Source of the DNA: an uncultured beta proteobacterium | GTDB taxonomy: Bacteria; Pseudomonadota; Gammaproteobacteria; Burkholderiales; Burkholderiaceae | Direction of reading: 5' to 3' | Length of the DNA stretch: 45,252 bases | Assembly: GCA_903867305.1 (NCBI GenBank) | Contig: CAIPQU010000098.1 | Location: 1-45,252, forward strand | Shown here: positions 28,201 to 38,420 of the stretch, piece after piece | Position numbering within the stretch: the first letter of the stretch is position 1 | How the letters are laid out: each line of letters starts with the position of its first letter | The notes under the pieces: model-generated | Database searches by the model: none | Told to the model about the DNA's origin: nothing | Seen by the model: only the letters and a program-made list of their open reading frames with translations | Made by a program: the position numbers and the translations under genes

Positions 28201-29823
28201 TTGAAAAAAAGCATTATTTACTACATTTTAATTTCAATAGCTTGGTTTGAGCTATTGTATCCCTTGCAATTGGTTGCCCAGGATAAGGTGACAATTCAAA
28301 ATGAAGGTAATCCACCAGCGATCGAGCCTCCTCTTCACCTTCGAGCACCCATTGTTTTGCCTGATCTTGGAGATGTTGCATCGGGGGATATGAGTAGTTT
28401 TGATGAAAACAAACTCGGTGAGCGTATTATGCGAGAGATTCGCAAAGACCAAGACTATATTACCAATTGGGTAATGTATGATTACCTGAATCAACTAGGA
28501 CAAGAGCTTGTCGCAGGCGCAAAAAAACAAAAAATTTATGGCTCTGAAGAATCTGGACCATTTGCCCCTAAATTTGAATTTTTTAATGTCCGAGATTCCA
28601 GTATTAATGCATTCGCACTACCGGGAGGCTATATTGGCGTTCATTCAGGATTATTTCTGCTCGCTGATAATGAATCGCAATTGGCATCAGTTCTCGGGCA
28701 TGAGATTGGCCACGTTACTCAGAAACATATAGCGCGATCTGCTGGAATGAGCACAAGCACTAGTACGATCATGCTGGCATCAATCTTACTTGCTTTAGTG
28801 GCTGCCAAAAGCAATCCCGGTGCAGCCCAAGGTTTGGCGATAGGTGGGCAGGCTTTAGCAATCCAGAATCAACTATCGTATACACGAGATGCTGAAAGAG
28901 AGGCTGACCGGATTGGGTATCAAATTTTGAGTGCGACAGGTTTTGATGTGAATGCTATGCCAGCATTTTTCTTAAAATTACAAAGGTCCACTAGCATTAT
29001 GGAAAGTGGTGTCCCAGCATATGTGAGAACTCACCCATTAACTACCGATCGAATTGGTGATATGGAGGATCGAGTCAGGGGAGATCAGAACAAATATCAA
29101 GCCTTAAAGAATTCGATCGATTTTTATTTGAATCAAACGATTGCAAAAGTTGAACAAATGAATCAAGCAGCAGATGCAGTCCCACTTAAAGAGTTTTTTA
29201 ATAGTAATGCTGGAAATAAAAATATCATTAAATCAATGCAGGGTAATTTTGGGCTAGCCTTAGTTGCACTTAGGGAAAAACAGGTTCTTGAAGCAGAAAA
29301 ATATCTTGGTAAAAGTAAAACCTTAGCGAATCAGCTTAGCCCTAAAGAAGTGTTTCCTAAATCAACGTTTGTATTTGATATGACTGTAGGACAAATTGCC
29401 CTCGCAAAAGGTAATGTTGTTCAAGCGCAAATGATGGCTCAACAAATGGTCAAAGATTATCCTCGATCAAAAGCCCCAGGTGTTTTGTTGGTGCAAGCCT
29501 ACTATTCAGCGGGGAAGTTCAAAGAGGGTATTCAATGGTTAGAGCAAAAGACGAAGGTACAAAAAGATGACACTACTTGGTGGGCTTTACTTGCACAAGG
29601 GTATGCGCAAGACAATAACATCTTGAGTTATCACGCAGCTATTGCTGAGAAGTATGTCTGTGATGGAGCGCTTCCCGCCGCGATCCAACAACTCACCATA
29701 GCAAAAGAAGAGGGCAATGGAAACTTTTATCAACTCTCAGAAATCGAGGCTCGAAAAAGTCAATTAGAGTTTTTATATCGTGAAGAAGTAAAAAGTGATG
29801 GACGATTACGCACCAGAAATTAA
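28201..29823 (+). CDS. M48 family metalloprotease with TPR-like C-terminus (BepA/YfgC-like)
   Basis: A 540-residue periplasmic zinc protease of the BepA (YfgC) type, which in E. coli helps outer-membrane protein assembly and quality control. The signal peptide starts [16 protein letters not shown]. The zinc site is HEIGH (about 167-171), with the third ligand in the [10 protein letters not shown] helix about 60 residues later. [17 protein letters not shown] before the site is typical. From about residue 320 on there are helical TPR-like repeats ([53 protein letters not shown]). The start is taken at the TTG with the AAAGG site; a TTG at 28177 would add eight residues. Its stop overlaps the stop of the convergent gene. 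Confidence 0.9.
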   Translation: MKKSIIYYILISIAWFELLYPLQLVAQDKVTIQNEGNPPAIEPPLHLRAPIVLPDLGDVASGDMSSFDENKLGERIMREIRKDQDYITNWVMYDYLNQLGQELVAGAKKQKIYGSEESGPFAPKFEFFNVRDSSINAFALPGGYIGVHSGLFLLADNESQLASVLGHEIGHVTQKHIARSAGMSTSTSTIMLASILLALVAAKSNPGAAQGLAIGGQALAIQNQLSYTRDAEREADRIGYQILSATGFDVNAMPAFFLKLQRSTSIMESGVPAYVRTHPLTTDRIGDMEDRVRGDQNKYQALKNSIDFYLNQTIAKVEQMNQAADAVPLKEFFNSNAGNKNIIKSMQGNFGLALVALREKQVLEAEKYLGKSKTLANQLSPKEVFPKSTFVFDMTVGQIALAKGNVVQAQMMAQQMVKDYPRSKAPGVLLVQAYYSAGKFKEGIQWLEQKTKVQKDDTTWWALLAQGYAQDNNILSYHAAIAEKYVCDGALPAAIQQLTIAKEEGNGNFYQLSEIEARKSQLEFLYREEVKSDGRLRTRN

Positions 29824-30428
29824 GCTTGTGGATTTCTGTAGAAGTGGTAAAGACTCGGTAGATCTTTACTGTGGATAGGTTCAATGGAGAGTTTTTCATG
29901 CCACAAAAATTCACCAAGAGACCCACAATGATTTTGAAAGACTTTAGCAAATGCTGAAAATATTTCTAAATCGTGATCATGCAGTAAACCTATTGACCTA
30001 ACTCTACGAGGCAAAAAAACGCCCTCATCATTTACAACCCGAGTTGTAAAATCAGCTTCAAAGATAATTTGCCCGTGTTCATCTAATAAGCAAGCCAGAG
30101 GTTGAATCACTTCACCAAAAGTTGTCCGGATTTGCCACTGACCTTCTTCTAGAGGGTAAAAACGTAAGACCCATGGACAATAAGAAAAATGAATGAATAC
30201 TCGTTGCGGACCATTTTGAAAAAAATAATTTCCTTTGCCATCATGCGCTAGGTGGGCTTCAATATATTCTTTGAAGCCTTGATGATGAATGAGCTCTCCT
30301 TGGAGCTTAAATTGTTGGGCGTATTCATTTTGGATTCGCCACTCACCGCGTCGATCAAAACTGAGCCAGCCATAACAATGCGGCACTGCAGGCCATTTTT
30401 GCATTGCTGCTGTAATAAAGGAATCCAT
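29820..30428 (-). CDS. Conserved hypothetical protein
   Basis: A 202-residue soluble protein without signal peptide or membrane segment. I recall similar proteins in Burkholderiales beginning with a Met-Asp-x-Phe start and KWPxVPxCYGWLxxDxRGxW, which matches MQKWPAVPHCYGWLSFDRRG here. NYFFQNGPQRVFIHFSYCPWVLR in the middle (quoted in part) also looks conserved. I do not recognise a named domain or catalytic motif. It is the last gene of the ilvE-waaF operon, 17 bp after the NTF2-like gene. It converges on the M48 protease with overlapping stop codons. Confidence 0.8.
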   Translation of the reverse strand: MDSFITAAMQKWPAVPHCYGWLSFDRRGEWRIQNEYAQQFKLQGELIHHQGFKEYIEAHLAHDGKGNYFFQNGPQRVFIHFSYCPWVLRFYPLEEGQWQIRTTFGEVIQPLACLLDEHGQIIFEADFTTRVVNDEGVFLPRRVRSIGLLHDHDLEIFSAFAKVFQNHCGSLGEFLWHEKLSIEPIHSKDLPSLYHFYRNPQA

Positions 30429-30445
30429 GTTAGGTAAAAAAATGC

Positions 30446-30883
30446 TCAGTGGAAGCCATGATCACCAGCGATGGAGGGTGATTGAATAAACTCTTTTGCC
30501 ACTTGACTGTAATGTAAGTGTGCGATTCTCCAACCTAGAGTTCCTTGGACCAAAATCATCGTCATATGCACATAAAAAGAAGGCTCTAGAACATTTTTAT
30601 TAAAGCGTACAGCCTCAGTACTATCAACAAAGGTTGTTCCCATATAAGTATGGCTAGTCACCGACAAGGTATCTAAGATGATTGAGTTTTTCATTAAGTC
30701 TTTTAGACCCAGACGTAATTGACTATGGCCATTGAGTCTCACCCCATCAGGCAAAATACAGGAAACCGTATCTTCCTCGAACCATAAATGGAGAGCGCTT
30801 TCAAGATCGCATTTTAGAAGACAGCTATACCAGTTCTCAATCACTTCTTCTACATCATGAAACAGTCTTGCAGAGCGAGGCAT
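30446..30883 (-). CDS. NTF2-like (SnoaL-like) protein
   Basis: A 145-residue single-domain protein with the cone-shaped NTF2-like fold suggested by VIENWYSCLLKCDLESALHLW at the N-terminus, then GHSQLRLGLKDLM and HMTMILVQGTLGWRIAHLHYS at the C-terminus (partly quoted). Family members are ketosteroid-isomerase-like and of varied or unknown role. I place the start at the ATG whose first base pairs with position 30883, overlapping the waaF stop by one base (TAATG). A longer reading to 30979 would run through the waaF 3' end and adds no recognisable sequence. Confidence 0.8.
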   Translation of the reverse strand: MPRSARLFHDVEEVIENWYSCLLKCDLESALHLWFEEDTVSCILPDGVRLNGHSQLRLGLKDLMKNSIILDTLSVTSHTYMGTTFVDSTEAVRFNKNVLEPSFYVHMTMILVQGTLGWRIAHLHYSQVAKEFIQSPSIAGDHGFH

Positions 30884-31935
30884 TAGATGGCTTTCAATTG
30901 ATGAATACGTTGATTGAGTTCCGTTAGTGCAGATTCTGGGGTAATTTTTTTTAAGCAATTTAAATGCCCAAGTGGACATTTTCTTTGGTGACAGGGAGAA
31001 CAGTCAAGTCCTAAAAATAAGATTCCAGCAAAAGGAGACAAGGGCGGGGTGTGATGAGGGTCACTAGAGCCATAAAAAGCCACCTGAGGGATACCAAAAG
31101 CGGCCCCTATATGCATCATTCCAGAATCATTGCTGGCTAAGGCCTTCGCCTGCGCAAGAAGGGCGATCGATTGGTCGAGAGTGGTTTTTCCACATAAATT
31201 TAGGACACGATCTTCAAACTGAGAGGGTATTTTTTGGGTGATTTGTTGAGAAATCGGTACATCTTTTGGGCTTCCCATAAAAACGACATTTGCCAGTAAA
31301 TTGTCTTTCAGGATGAATTCTGCAAGTTTGGCAAAATGCTCACTTGGCCATTGTTTAGCGGGCCCATACTCAGCACCTGGAGCGAGAATATAAAGATGAT
31401 CAGGATTCGGTAATTGTTCTAAAAGAGGCTTAACTTGTTTGATATGTTCTTCCGACACATTCAAAATTGGCCGAAGATTTTTTGGTAAATTGTCGAATAA
31501 GTCAGGACGATAAATAGTTGCCAATGCTAAATAGTGCTCTACCATCGGTGGACGCTGCAGCTTTGGTGGGTTGGGTAAGGATTTTGTCAGAAAAAAAGAC
31601 CTAAACTCACCTTCATAACCATAACGTCTTGGAATCTTTGCCAGCCAAGGAATCAAAATTGATTTCCAGCTATTGGGCAAGATGATTGCATCATTAAAAC
31701 CTTGTTGCCTGATCATCTTAGCTAATTCGATTCTTAGAGAAAGTTCTAATTTTCCATGGGAAAAGTTGGTTTCTATGACCTCAATTAACTCGGACATTGC
31801 TCGATAGACGGGTGCTACCCAAGGGGTCGCCATGACTGAAACTTTAGCCCCAGTCGCGAGCACATTTCTAACCAAGGGTTCCGACATCACTGCATCGCCA
31901 ATCCAATTTGGCGCGATGATGAGGGTATGGGGCAT
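30883..31935 (-). CDS. waaF: ADP-heptose:LPS heptosyltransferase II
   Basis: A 350-residue GT9-family glycosyltransferase that adds the second heptose to the LPS inner core at the cytoplasmic face of the inner membrane. Landmarks are LIIAPNWIGDAVMSEPLVR (about 5-23), DAIILPNSWKS, the sugar-nucleotide loop LAPGAEYGPAKQWPSEHFA, and ALASNDSGMMHIGAAFGIPQVAFYG (partly quoted) near residue 265. SSDPHHTPPLSP is typical for WaaF. The gene follows the zinc-finger gene by a few bases and leads into the NTF2-like gene by a TAATG overlap. The C-terminus has four cysteines (DCSPCHQRKCPLGHLNC), as often seen in this family. Confidence 0.93.
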   Translation of the reverse strand: MPHTLIIAPNWIGDAVMSEPLVRNVLATGAKVSVMATPWVAPVYRAMSELIEVIETNFSHGKLELSLRIELAKMIRQQGFNDAIILPNSWKSILIPWLAKIPRRYGYEGEFRSFFLTKSLPNPPKLQRPPMVEHYLALATIYRPDLFDNLPKNLRPILNVSEEHIKQVKPLLEQLPNPDHLYILAPGAEYGPAKQWPSEHFAKLAEFILKDNLLANVVFMGSPKDVPISQQITQKIPSQFEDRVLNLCGKTTLDQSIALLAQAKALASNDSGMMHIGAAFGIPQVAFYGSSDPHHTPPLSPFAGILFLGLDCSPCHQRKCPLGHLNCLKKITPESALTELNQRIHQLKAI

Positions 31936-31940
31936 ATCGT

Positions 31941-32132
31941 TTAGTGGCCTACTTTTGCACCAGGTTTAAGTTGATACTCCGCACCACAATATGGACATTT
32001 GGCATGTCCAGTATGGGCTATATCTAAGAACACACGAGGGTGTAAATCCCAGTTTTTTGTCTTACCTGTGGGGCAATGTAAGGGTAAATCTTCAGTACCT
32101 ACTTCAATGGGAGTTTGAGTCGTTATCATCAT
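31941..32132 (-). CDS. CHCC-type zinc-finger protein
   Basis: A 63-residue protein of the zf-CHCC family. The ligand pattern is LHCPTG, then HPRVFLDI with the histidine, then KCPYCGAEYQL, so Cys-His-Cys-Cys. The fold is shared with the zinc-binding subunit NDUFS6 of respiratory complex I, but the bacterial stand-alone form has no settled role. It lies between ilvE (3-bp gap) and waaF in a conserved-looking Burkholderiales operon. The start could be the second ATG, at 32129. Confidence 0.9.
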   Translation of the reverse strand: MMITTQTPIEVGTEDLPLHCPTGKTKNWDLHPRVFLDIAHTGHAKCPYCGAEYQLKPGAKVGH

Positions 32133-32135
32133 GCG

Positions 32136-33059
32136 TCATTTAACATAGGTTAGCCAAGAACTGTACTTGTCATTTTTACCTTTAACAATATCAAAAAACA
32201 TATTTTGTATTTTTTCTGTGATTGGGCCTCTACCACCTTGACCAATCACACGATCATCTAATTCACGAATTGGGGTCACTTCAGCCGCTGTACCTGTAAA
32301 AAAGGCTTCGTCAGCACAATACATCTCATCCCGGGTGATACGTTTTTCACGAACTTCAATATTTAAATCTTTTGCAATTTGCATAATGGCGTCACGCGTA
32401 ATACCTGCCAAACAAGAGGCTAAATCCGGAGTGTAAAGAACGCCATCGCGCACGATAAATACATTTTCTCCAGAGCCTTCCGAAACATAGCCATCCGTAT
32501 CTAACAGGAGCGCTTCATCGTAACCATGGGCAGTTACTTCTTGGTTGGCTAGGATGGAATTAATGTAATAGCCCGAAGCTTTGGCTCTCACGAGAGAGAC
32601 ATTGACGTGGTGGCGACTATAAGACGAGGTTTTTACTCGGATACCTTTATTGAGGCCATCTTCACCTAAATAAGCGCCCCATTCCCAAGCAGCTATAGAG
32701 ACTAAAATTTTATTGCCTTTTGGCGAGATTCCTAGCTTTTCAGAACCAATCCAAGCGATGGGCCTGAGATAGCAAGACTCGAGTTTATTCGCCTTAACCA
32801 CCTCAATTTGGGCCTTAAACAGCTCTTCTTTAGAGTATGGCATCTCCATTTGGAAAATTTTGGCAGAATTAAACCAACGCTTCGTATGCTCATCTAAGCG
32901 AAAAATCGCAGTTCCCTTATCGGTTTTATAGGCTCTAACACCCTCAAAAACTGCCATACCATAGTGCAGACTATGGGTCAGAACATGGATATTGGCATCG
33001 CGCCAATCCACTAATTTGCCATTAAACCAAATAAAACCATCGCGATCAGACATTGACAT
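32136..33059 (-). CDS. ilvE: Branched-chain amino acid aminotransferase
   Basis: A PLP enzyme of fold type IV that makes valine, leucine and isoleucine from their 2-oxo acids. Its 307 residues match the family. Landmarks are FIWFNGKLVDW at the start, HYGMAVFEGVRAY (about 32-44), and RAKASGYYINS with the PLP-binding lysine near 160. Next come LLLDTDGYVSEGSGENVF, the signature preceding the phosphate-binding region, and FFTGTAAEVTPI. AGGA lies 8 nt before the ATG at 33059; a second ATG two codons on is possible. It is first in the minus-strand operon ilvE-zf-waaF-NTF2-hypothetical, divergent from pgk. Confidence 0.95.
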   Translation of the reverse strand: MSMSDRDGFIWFNGKLVDWRDANIHVLTHSLHYGMAVFEGVRAYKTDKGTAIFRLDEHTKRWFNSAKIFQMEMPYSKEELFKAQIEVVKANKLESCYLRPIAWIGSEKLGISPKGNKILVSIAAWEWGAYLGEDGLNKGIRVKTSSYSRHHVNVSLVRAKASGYYINSILANQEVTAHGYDEALLLDTDGYVSEGSGENVFIVRDGVLYTPDLASCLAGITRDAIMQIAKDLNIEVREKRITRDEMYCADEAFFTGTAAEVTPIRELDDRVIGQGGRGPITEKIQNMFFDIVKGKNDKYSSWLTYVK

Positions 33060-33142
33060 TTATAATTTCCTAAACGGATATAACAAGATTACTTATTGTA
33101 AAACAGGCTGGATATTGTTACTTGAATTCTATAGATTATTTT

Positions 33143-33156
33143 AATTTGATCAAATT
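33143..33156. promoter_or_regulatory. 14-bp perfect palindrome between ilvE and pgk
   Basis: AATTTGATCAAATT is self-complementary and sits in the 166-bp gap between the divergent ilvE and pgk starts, about 85 bp from each. It could be an operator shared by the two promoters. AT-rich palindromes also arise by chance, so this is a weak call. Confidence 0.3.
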
Positions 33157-33225
33157 TAGTGCATTCCTATCCTGTATGATGAATCATCGAACTTAAGCTT
33201 ACGTTTCTCGTCTAATAATTTCACT

Positions 33226-34440
33226 ATGATTCAAACAACTACTTTAAACATCAAGCGACTAACTGATTTAGTCGCAAAAAATCAAATAAAAGATAAAAGA
33301 GTATTTATACGCGCTGATTTAAATGTTCCGCAAGACCCATCGGGCAGGATCACTGAAGATACGCGCATAAAGGCCTCAATTCCAGCGATTAAAATGTGCC
33401 TTGACGCGGGCGCAGCGGTGATGGTTACCTCCCACTTAGGACGACCTACCGAGGGTCATTTAACACCGTCTGACTCTTTAGCTCCCGTAGCTGATCGATT
33501 AGCAGAGCTTTTGGGGTGTAAGGTTGCCCTTATTTCTGATTGGGTAACTGAAGAGTTTCGTGTTTTACCAGGAGAGGTTGTCTTGTTGGAGAACTGCCGA
33601 GGCAATATTGGTGAGAAAAAAGACAATGTGGAATTGTCACAAAAAATGGCAAAGCTTTGTGATGTCTACGTCAATGATGCCTTTGGTACCGCTCATCGGG
33701 CTGAAGCAACTACGCATGGAATGGCTCGGTTTGCCCCAATTGCCTGCGCTGGACCATTGATGGAAGCAGAGATTGATGCTCTGACATTTGCTTTAAATAA
33801 CCCTCAAAGACCTTTAGTGGCAATTGTTGCTGGATCAAAAGTTTCCTCAAAGTTGACGATTTTGCGATCTCTAGCAGAAAAAGTGGATCAATTGATTGTT
33901 GGTGGAGGGATTGCGAATACTTTTATGTTGGCTGCTGGCCTCCCAATTGGCTTGTCTTTAGCTGAGCCTAGTTTAGTCCAGGAAGCGAAAGAAATTATGG
34001 ACATCATGCAGCGACGAGGAGCGACCGTACCAATTCCAGAAGATGTTATTGTGGCAAATGAATTGTCACCCTTAGCCAGGGCAAATACTGTTGCGGTCAA
34101 TGAGGTTGCCGAAGATGACATGATTTTAGATATAGGTCCCAAAACTGCCGCTAAATTGGCATCGATGATTGCTCATGCTGGAACCATCGTATGGAATGGT
34201 CCTGTGGGAGTCTTTGAAATAGATCAATTTGGTGGCGGAACCAAAATGTTAGCAGCCTCGATTGCGCATAGCCCAGCTTTTTGTGTGGCTGGTGGAGGGG
34301 ATACACTTGCGGCAATTGCGAAATATGGCATTGAAAAACAAGTTGGATATATTTCTACTGGAGGGGGTGCCTTTTTAGAGTTTTTAGAAGGTAAAACCTT
34401 GCCTGCTATTGCGATACTTCAAGAAAGAGCCAACGCATGA
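33226..34440 (+). CDS. pgk: Phosphoglycerate kinase
   Basis: Glycolytic kinase that transfers phosphate between 1,3-bisphosphoglycerate and ADP. At 404 residues it has normal length. Landmarks are [14 protein letters not shown] (about 24-37), [13 protein letters not shown] with the substrate-binding histidine and arginine, [26 protein letters not shown], and the nucleotide-binding GGGDTLAAI near the C-terminus. The ATG has no clear ribosome site, and the first eight or so residues are not conserved, so the start is slightly uncertain. The stop overlaps the pyk start as ATGA. Confidence 0.97.
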   Translation: MIQTTTLNIKRLTDLVAKNQIKDKRVFIRADLNVPQDPSGRITEDTRIKASIPAIKMCLDAGAAVMVTSHLGRPTEGHLTPSDSLAPVADRLAELLGCKVALISDWVTEEFRVLPGEVVLLENCRGNIGEKKDNVELSQKMAKLCDVYVNDAFGTAHRAEATTHGMARFAPIACAGPLMEAEIDALTFALNNPQRPLVAIVAGSKVSSKLTILRSLAEKVDQLIVGGGIANTFMLAAGLPIGLSLAEPSLVQEAKEIMDIMQRRGATVPIPEDVIVANELSPLARANTVAVNEVAEDDMILDIGPKTAAKLASMIAHAGTIVWNGPVGVFEIDQFGGGTKMLAASIAHSPAFCVAGGGDTLAAIAKYGIEKQVGYISTGGGAFLEFLEGKTLPAIAILQERANA

Positions 34441-35876
34441 GTTTGATACGAGCCACAAAAATTGTTGCCACTTTAGGGCCAGCGACCACAAAACCAGAGG
34501 TCCTTAAACAGATTTTATTAGCTGGGGTAGATGTAGTACGTTTGAACTTTTCTCATGGGGTGGCTCAAGACCATCGCGATCGCGCACAATTAATCCGTCA
34601 ACTTTCCCAAGAGATTGGCAAAGAAGTTGCGATCATGGCAGACTTACAAGGGCCAAAGATTCGTGTTGGAAAGTTTGAAAACGGCAAAGTGGAATTGACC
34701 CCTGGGGCAAAATTTTTATTGGACGCCCAATGTGCATTGGGTAATGAGTCACAAGTAGGCTTGGACTATAAAGATTTACCAAAAGATGTTTCAGCCGGAG
34801 ATCAACTGTTACTGAATGATGGTTTAATCGTTCTGCGTGTTGAAAAAGTGGTGGGCCAGTGTATACATACCATCGTAGAGATGGGTGGTGTGTTATCGAA
34901 TAATAAAGGTATTAATCGAGCCGGTGGAGGATTAACCGCCCCAGCCTTAACTGAAAAAGATATTGAAGACTTGGCGACTGCCATTGATATAGGTGTTGAT
35001 TACATTGCGATTAGTTTCCCCAAAAATGCTCAAGATATGGATTTGGCGCGAAGCTTAGCGAAGCAACATCCTTTGCAACAACATCAAGAGATTCGTTTGA
35101 TTGCCAAGATTGAGAGGGCTGAAGCTATTGAGCCTGGAGTTTTGGAGGAAATTATTGCCGCATCTGATGGCATTATGGTTGCACGTGGCGATCTCGCTGT
35201 AGAAGTGGGAAATGCAACAGTACCTGCTTTACAAAAACGCATGATTCGCTTAGCCAGAGATGCAGATAAATTTGTGATCACTGCAACTCAAATGATGGAA
35301 TCCATGATTTCCAGTCCCATTCCGACTCGAGCTGAAGTGAGTGACGTAGCAAATGCGGTATTGGACGGAACGGATGCTGTGATGTTATCGGCAGAAACAG
35401 CCGCAGGACTTTTCCCGGTCAAGGTTGTTGAGCAAATGTCTGCCATTTGTATTGAAGCTGAAAAATCTGAAACAGTTACCTTAGATGATGATTTTCTGGA
35501 TCAAACATTTACCAGAATAGATCAATCCATCGCCTTAGGCGCGCTGTTTACGGCATTTCATTTAAAGGTTAAAGTGATTGCTGCTTTAACAGAGTCAGGT
35601 TCTACCGCTTTATGGATGAGTCGACATAAAATTCATACGCCGATTTTTGCATTAACCAAAAGAATTGAAACACAGCGTGCTATGGCGATGTACCGTAATG
35701 TAATTCCTCTTAGAATTGACGTCAGTTCGGATCGTGATACCGCATTACAGCAAGTTGAAGAACTCTTAAAAGAAAAAGGTGTCGTCAAAAGTGGCGATAT
35801 GGTGGCTTTGACAGTCGGCGAGCCGATGGGCGAAGCTGGTGGTACGAATACCCTTAAAATTATCAAAGTGAAATAG
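34437..35876 (+). CDS. pyk: Pyruvate kinase
   Basis: Converts phosphoenolpyruvate and ADP to pyruvate and ATP. 479 residues, the normal length. Landmarks are [11 protein letters not shown] at the start, [24 protein letters not shown], the active-site stretch [12 protein letters not shown] with the catalytic lysine near 223, [12 protein letters not shown], and [28 protein letters not shown] (partly quoted). The start overlaps pgk by 4 bp, and fba begins 13 bp after the stop, so three glycolytic genes are co-transcribed. Confidence 0.97.
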   Translation: MSLIRATKIVATLGPATTKPEVLKQILLAGVDVVRLNFSHGVAQDHRDRAQLIRQLSQEIGKEVAIMADLQGPKIRVGKFENGKVELTPGAKFLLDAQCALGNESQVGLDYKDLPKDVSAGDQLLLNDGLIVLRVEKVVGQCIHTIVEMGGVLSNNKGINRAGGGLTAPALTEKDIEDLATAIDIGVDYIAISFPKNAQDMDLARSLAKQHPLQQHQEIRLIAKIERAEAIEPGVLEEIIAASDGIMVARGDLAVEVGNATVPALQKRMIRLARDADKFVITATQMMESMISSPIPTRAEVSDVANAVLDGTDAVMLSAETAAGLFPVKVVEQMSAICIEAEKSETVTLDDDFLDQTFTRIDQSIALGALFTAFHLKVKVIAALTESGSTALWMSRHKIHTPIFALTKRIETQRAMAMYRNVIPLRIDVSSDRDTALQQVEELLKEKGVVKSGDMVALTVGEPMGEAGGTNTLKIIKVK

Positions 35877-35889
35877 ATTTGGAGAAAAT

Positions 35890-36954
35890 ATGCCCCTAGT
35901 ATCAATGAGACAGTTGTTAGATCATGCCGCGGAAAATGGCTATGGATTACCAGCATTCAATGTCAATAATTTAGAACAAGTTCAAGCGATTATGGCTGCC
36001 GCGGATGAAGTTGGCGCCCCAGTCATCATGCAAGCTTCAGCAGGAGCCAGAAAATATGCTGGTGAAGCGTTTTTAAGACACCTGATTGAAGCCGCCATTG
36101 AGTCTTATCCCCATATTCCAGTGGTGATGCATCAAGACCATGGACAAAATCCCGCAGTTTGTATGGCAGCTATCAAAAGTGGATTTACCAGTGTCATGAT
36201 GGATGGGTCATTAATGGCAGATGGCAAGACGGTTGCTGATTACGCCTATAACGTTGCTGTTTCTCAAGAGGTCGTTAAATTTTCGCACTCGATTGGCGTC
36301 ACTGTTGAAGCAGAGTTAGGCGTGTTGGGCTCTTTAGAGACCATGAAAGGCGATAAAGAAGATGGTCACGGTGCCGAGGGAACAATGACCCGTGAGCAAT
36401 TATTGACTGACGTAGAGCAGGCCGCAGACTTTGTTCGTCAAACACAGTGCGATGCATTAGCGATTGCTATTGGAACTAGCCATGGGGCATACAAATTTAG
36501 CAAGAAGCCTACCGGTGAAACATTAGCGATCAGCCGTATTCGTGAGATTCATCAACGCATACCTAATACCCATTTAGTTATGCATGGATCTTCTAGCGTT
36601 CCGCAGGAGTTGCTCGCGATGATTCGTGAGTTTGGTGGAGATATGAAAGAAACTTATGGAGTGCCGGTTGAAGAGATTCAGGAAGGCATCAAAAATGGCG
36701 TCCGTAAAGTGAACATCGATACGGATATTCGTTTAGCGATGACGGCGGCAGTTCGCAAATATTTATTTGAGAACCCTGGTAAGTTTGACCCCCGTGATTT
36801 TTTAAAACCGGCTCGTGAAGCTGCTAAATTAATTTGTAAAGCACGTTACTTATCATTTGGATGTGAAGGCCAAGCCTCTAAAATTAAACCGATTCCTTTA
36901 GAGAAAATGGTTGAAAAATATAATTCAGGCGAGCTCACGCAACTCGTTAAATAA
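35890..36954 (+). CDS. fba: Class II fructose-1,6-bisphosphate aldolase
   Basis: Zinc-dependent aldolase of glycolysis and gluconeogenesis, 354 residues. Landmarks are [16 protein letters not shown] (about 20-35), [14 protein letters not shown] (about 78-91) with the catalytic aspartate and a zinc histidine, [10 protein letters not shown], and [15 protein letters not shown] with a further zinc histidine. [21 protein letters not shown] near residue 275 completes the set (partly quoted). A GGAGA site precedes the ATG. The stop overlaps the purC start by one base (TAATG). Confidence 0.97.
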   Translation: MPLVSMRQLLDHAAENGYGLPAFNVNNLEQVQAIMAAADEVGAPVIMQASAGARKYAGEAFLRHLIEAAIESYPHIPVVMHQDHGQNPAVCMAAIKSGFTSVMMDGSLMADGKTVADYAYNVAVSQEVVKFSHSIGVTVEAELGVLGSLETMKGDKEDGHGAEGTMTREQLLTDVEQAADFVRQTQCDALAIAIGTSHGAYKFSKKPTGETLAISRIREIHQRIPNTHLVMHGSSSVPQELLAMIREFGGDMKETYGVPVEEIQEGIKNGVRKVNIDTDIRLAMTAAVRKYLFENPGKFDPRDFLKPAREAAKLICKARYLSFGCEGQASKIKPIPLEKMVEKYNSGELTQLVK

Positions 36955-37850
36955 TGTCTAATGCCCTATTTGAAACATCAATCCAATCATTACCTTTAAT
37001 TTCTAAAGGCAAGGTTCGAGATATTTATGCTGTTGATGATGACCATTTATTAATGGTTACTACGGATCGTCTTTCTGCCTTTGACGTAGTCATGGGAGAG
37101 CCGATTCCCGGCAAAGGTATTGTCTTAAACCAAATGGCTAACTTTTGGTTTGAGCGCCTTGGTCATATTGTCCCCAATCACCTCACTGGCATTGATCCTG
37201 AGACAGTTGTTGCACCAAACGAAAGATCACAAGTTATAGGTCGAGCCATTGTAGTCAAACGCTTAAAGCCGATTCTAGTTGAAGCTGTAGTGCGAGGTTA
37301 TTTATCTGGTAGTGGTTGGAAAGATTATCAATCAACAGGTTCTGTATGTGGAGTGGCTTTACCAAAAGGCTTGCAAAATGCACAGCAATTGTCTGAGCCT
37401 ATTTTTACTCCCGCCGCTAAAGCGGATGTTGGTGATCATGATGAAAATATTAGCTTTGAGGATGTGATTCAACGCATTGGCGAAAAGCTGGCTAACCAGA
37501 TTAAAACCATCAGTGTTGCGCTATATGAAGAAGCTGCTAAGCTTGCCTTATCCAAAGGGATTATTATCGCGGACACTAAATTTGAGTTTGGTTTAGATAA
37601 AGATCATCAACTTGTCTTGATGGATGAGATTTTGACAGCAGATTCTTCCCGCTTTTGGCCAGCATCGTCTTATGTTGTTGGGAAAAATCCTCCTTCATTT
37701 GATAAACAATTTGTTAGAGATTGGTTAGAGTCCACTAGGATTGATGGACTACCCTGGAATAAAAAAGCACCAGCACCTCATTTGCCAGAAGAAGTGATTC
37801 AGAAAACATCGGCCAAGTATCAAGAAGCTTTGCATATTCTTACCCAATAA
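36954..37850 (+). CDS. purC: Phosphoribosylaminoimidazole-succinocarboxamide synthase
   Basis: SAICAR synthetase, which joins aspartate to CAIR in purine synthesis. 298 residues. Landmarks are [29 protein letters not shown] in the N-terminal part (partly quoted), [23 protein letters not shown], and [11 protein letters not shown] followed by [15 protein letters not shown] in the C-terminal half. Translation is coupled to fba through TAATG. purE and purK follow on the same strand, so purine genes are appended to the glycolytic operon, a usual order in betaproteobacteria. Confidence 0.96.
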   Translation: MSNALFETSIQSLPLISKGKVRDIYAVDDDHLLMVTTDRLSAFDVVMGEPIPGKGIVLNQMANFWFERLGHIVPNHLTGIDPETVVAPNERSQVIGRAIVVKRLKPILVEAVVRGYLSGSGWKDYQSTGSVCGVALPKGLQNAQQLSEPIFTPAAKADVGDHDENISFEDVIQRIGEKLANQIKTISVALYEEAAKLALSKGIIIADTKFEFGLDKDHQLVLMDEILTADSSRFWPASSYVVGKNPPSFDKQFVRDWLESTRIDGLPWNKKAPAPHLPEEVIQKTSAKYQEALHILTQ

Positions 37851-37904
37851 GTAAACGATTGCTAAATGGCATTAAAATAGATTAGATCCATTTCAGGAGA
37901 TCAA

Positions 37905-38414
37905 ATGAGCCAAATATTGAACAGTCAAACCAAGCCCCCTATTGTTGGAGTGGTGATGGGATCAAATTCCGACTGGGATGTAATGTCTTTTGCGGCGCAA
38001 ATATTAACTGAGTTCGACATTCCTCACGAGAGACAAGTTTTATCCGCGCACCGTATGCCGGATGAAATGTTCGCATATGCAGAGTCGGCAAAAGAGCGGG
38101 GCCTAAAAGCAATTATTGCTGGCGCTGGCGGGGCCGCCCATTTGCCTGGGATGCTGGCAGCCAAAACGGTTATTCCGGTTTTTGGTGTGCCTGTGCCTTC
38201 TAAATATTTAAAAGGCGAAGACTCCTTACTGTCGATTGTTCAAATGCCCAAAGGAATTCCTGTGGCGACATTTGCTATTGGCGAGGCTGGAGCAGCTAAT
38301 GCCGCATTACACGTGATTGCAAATCTGGCACTACATTCACCAGAATTACAAAATAAATTACAGGCTTTTCGTGAAGCGCAAACGAATAAAGCCAAGCAAA
38401 TGACTTTGCCTTAA
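37905..38414 (+). CDS. purE: N5-carboxyaminoimidazole ribonucleotide mutase
   Basis: Class I PurE, which converts N5-CAIR to CAIR in purine synthesis. 169 residues. Landmarks are VVMGSNSDWDVM (about 16-27), VLSAHRMPDEM with the catalytic histidine, and IIAGAGGAAHLPGMLAA. An AGGAGA site lies before the ATG. The adjacent purK supplies its substrate. Confidence 0.96.
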   Translation: MSQILNSQTKPPIVGVVMGSNSDWDVMSFAAQILTEFDIPHERQVLSAHRMPDEMFAYAESAKERGLKAIIAGAGGAAHLPGMLAAKTVIPVFGVPVPSKYLKGEDSLLSIVQMPKGIPVATFAIGEAGAANAALHVIANLALHSPELQNKLQAFREAQTNKAKQMTLP

Positions 38415-38420
38415 TTAGCT

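Noticed and set aside
30884..30979. Longer N-terminus for the NTF2-like protein
   Set aside because: It would read through the 3' end of waaF in another frame and adds no family sequence. The TAATG junction gives a natural start.
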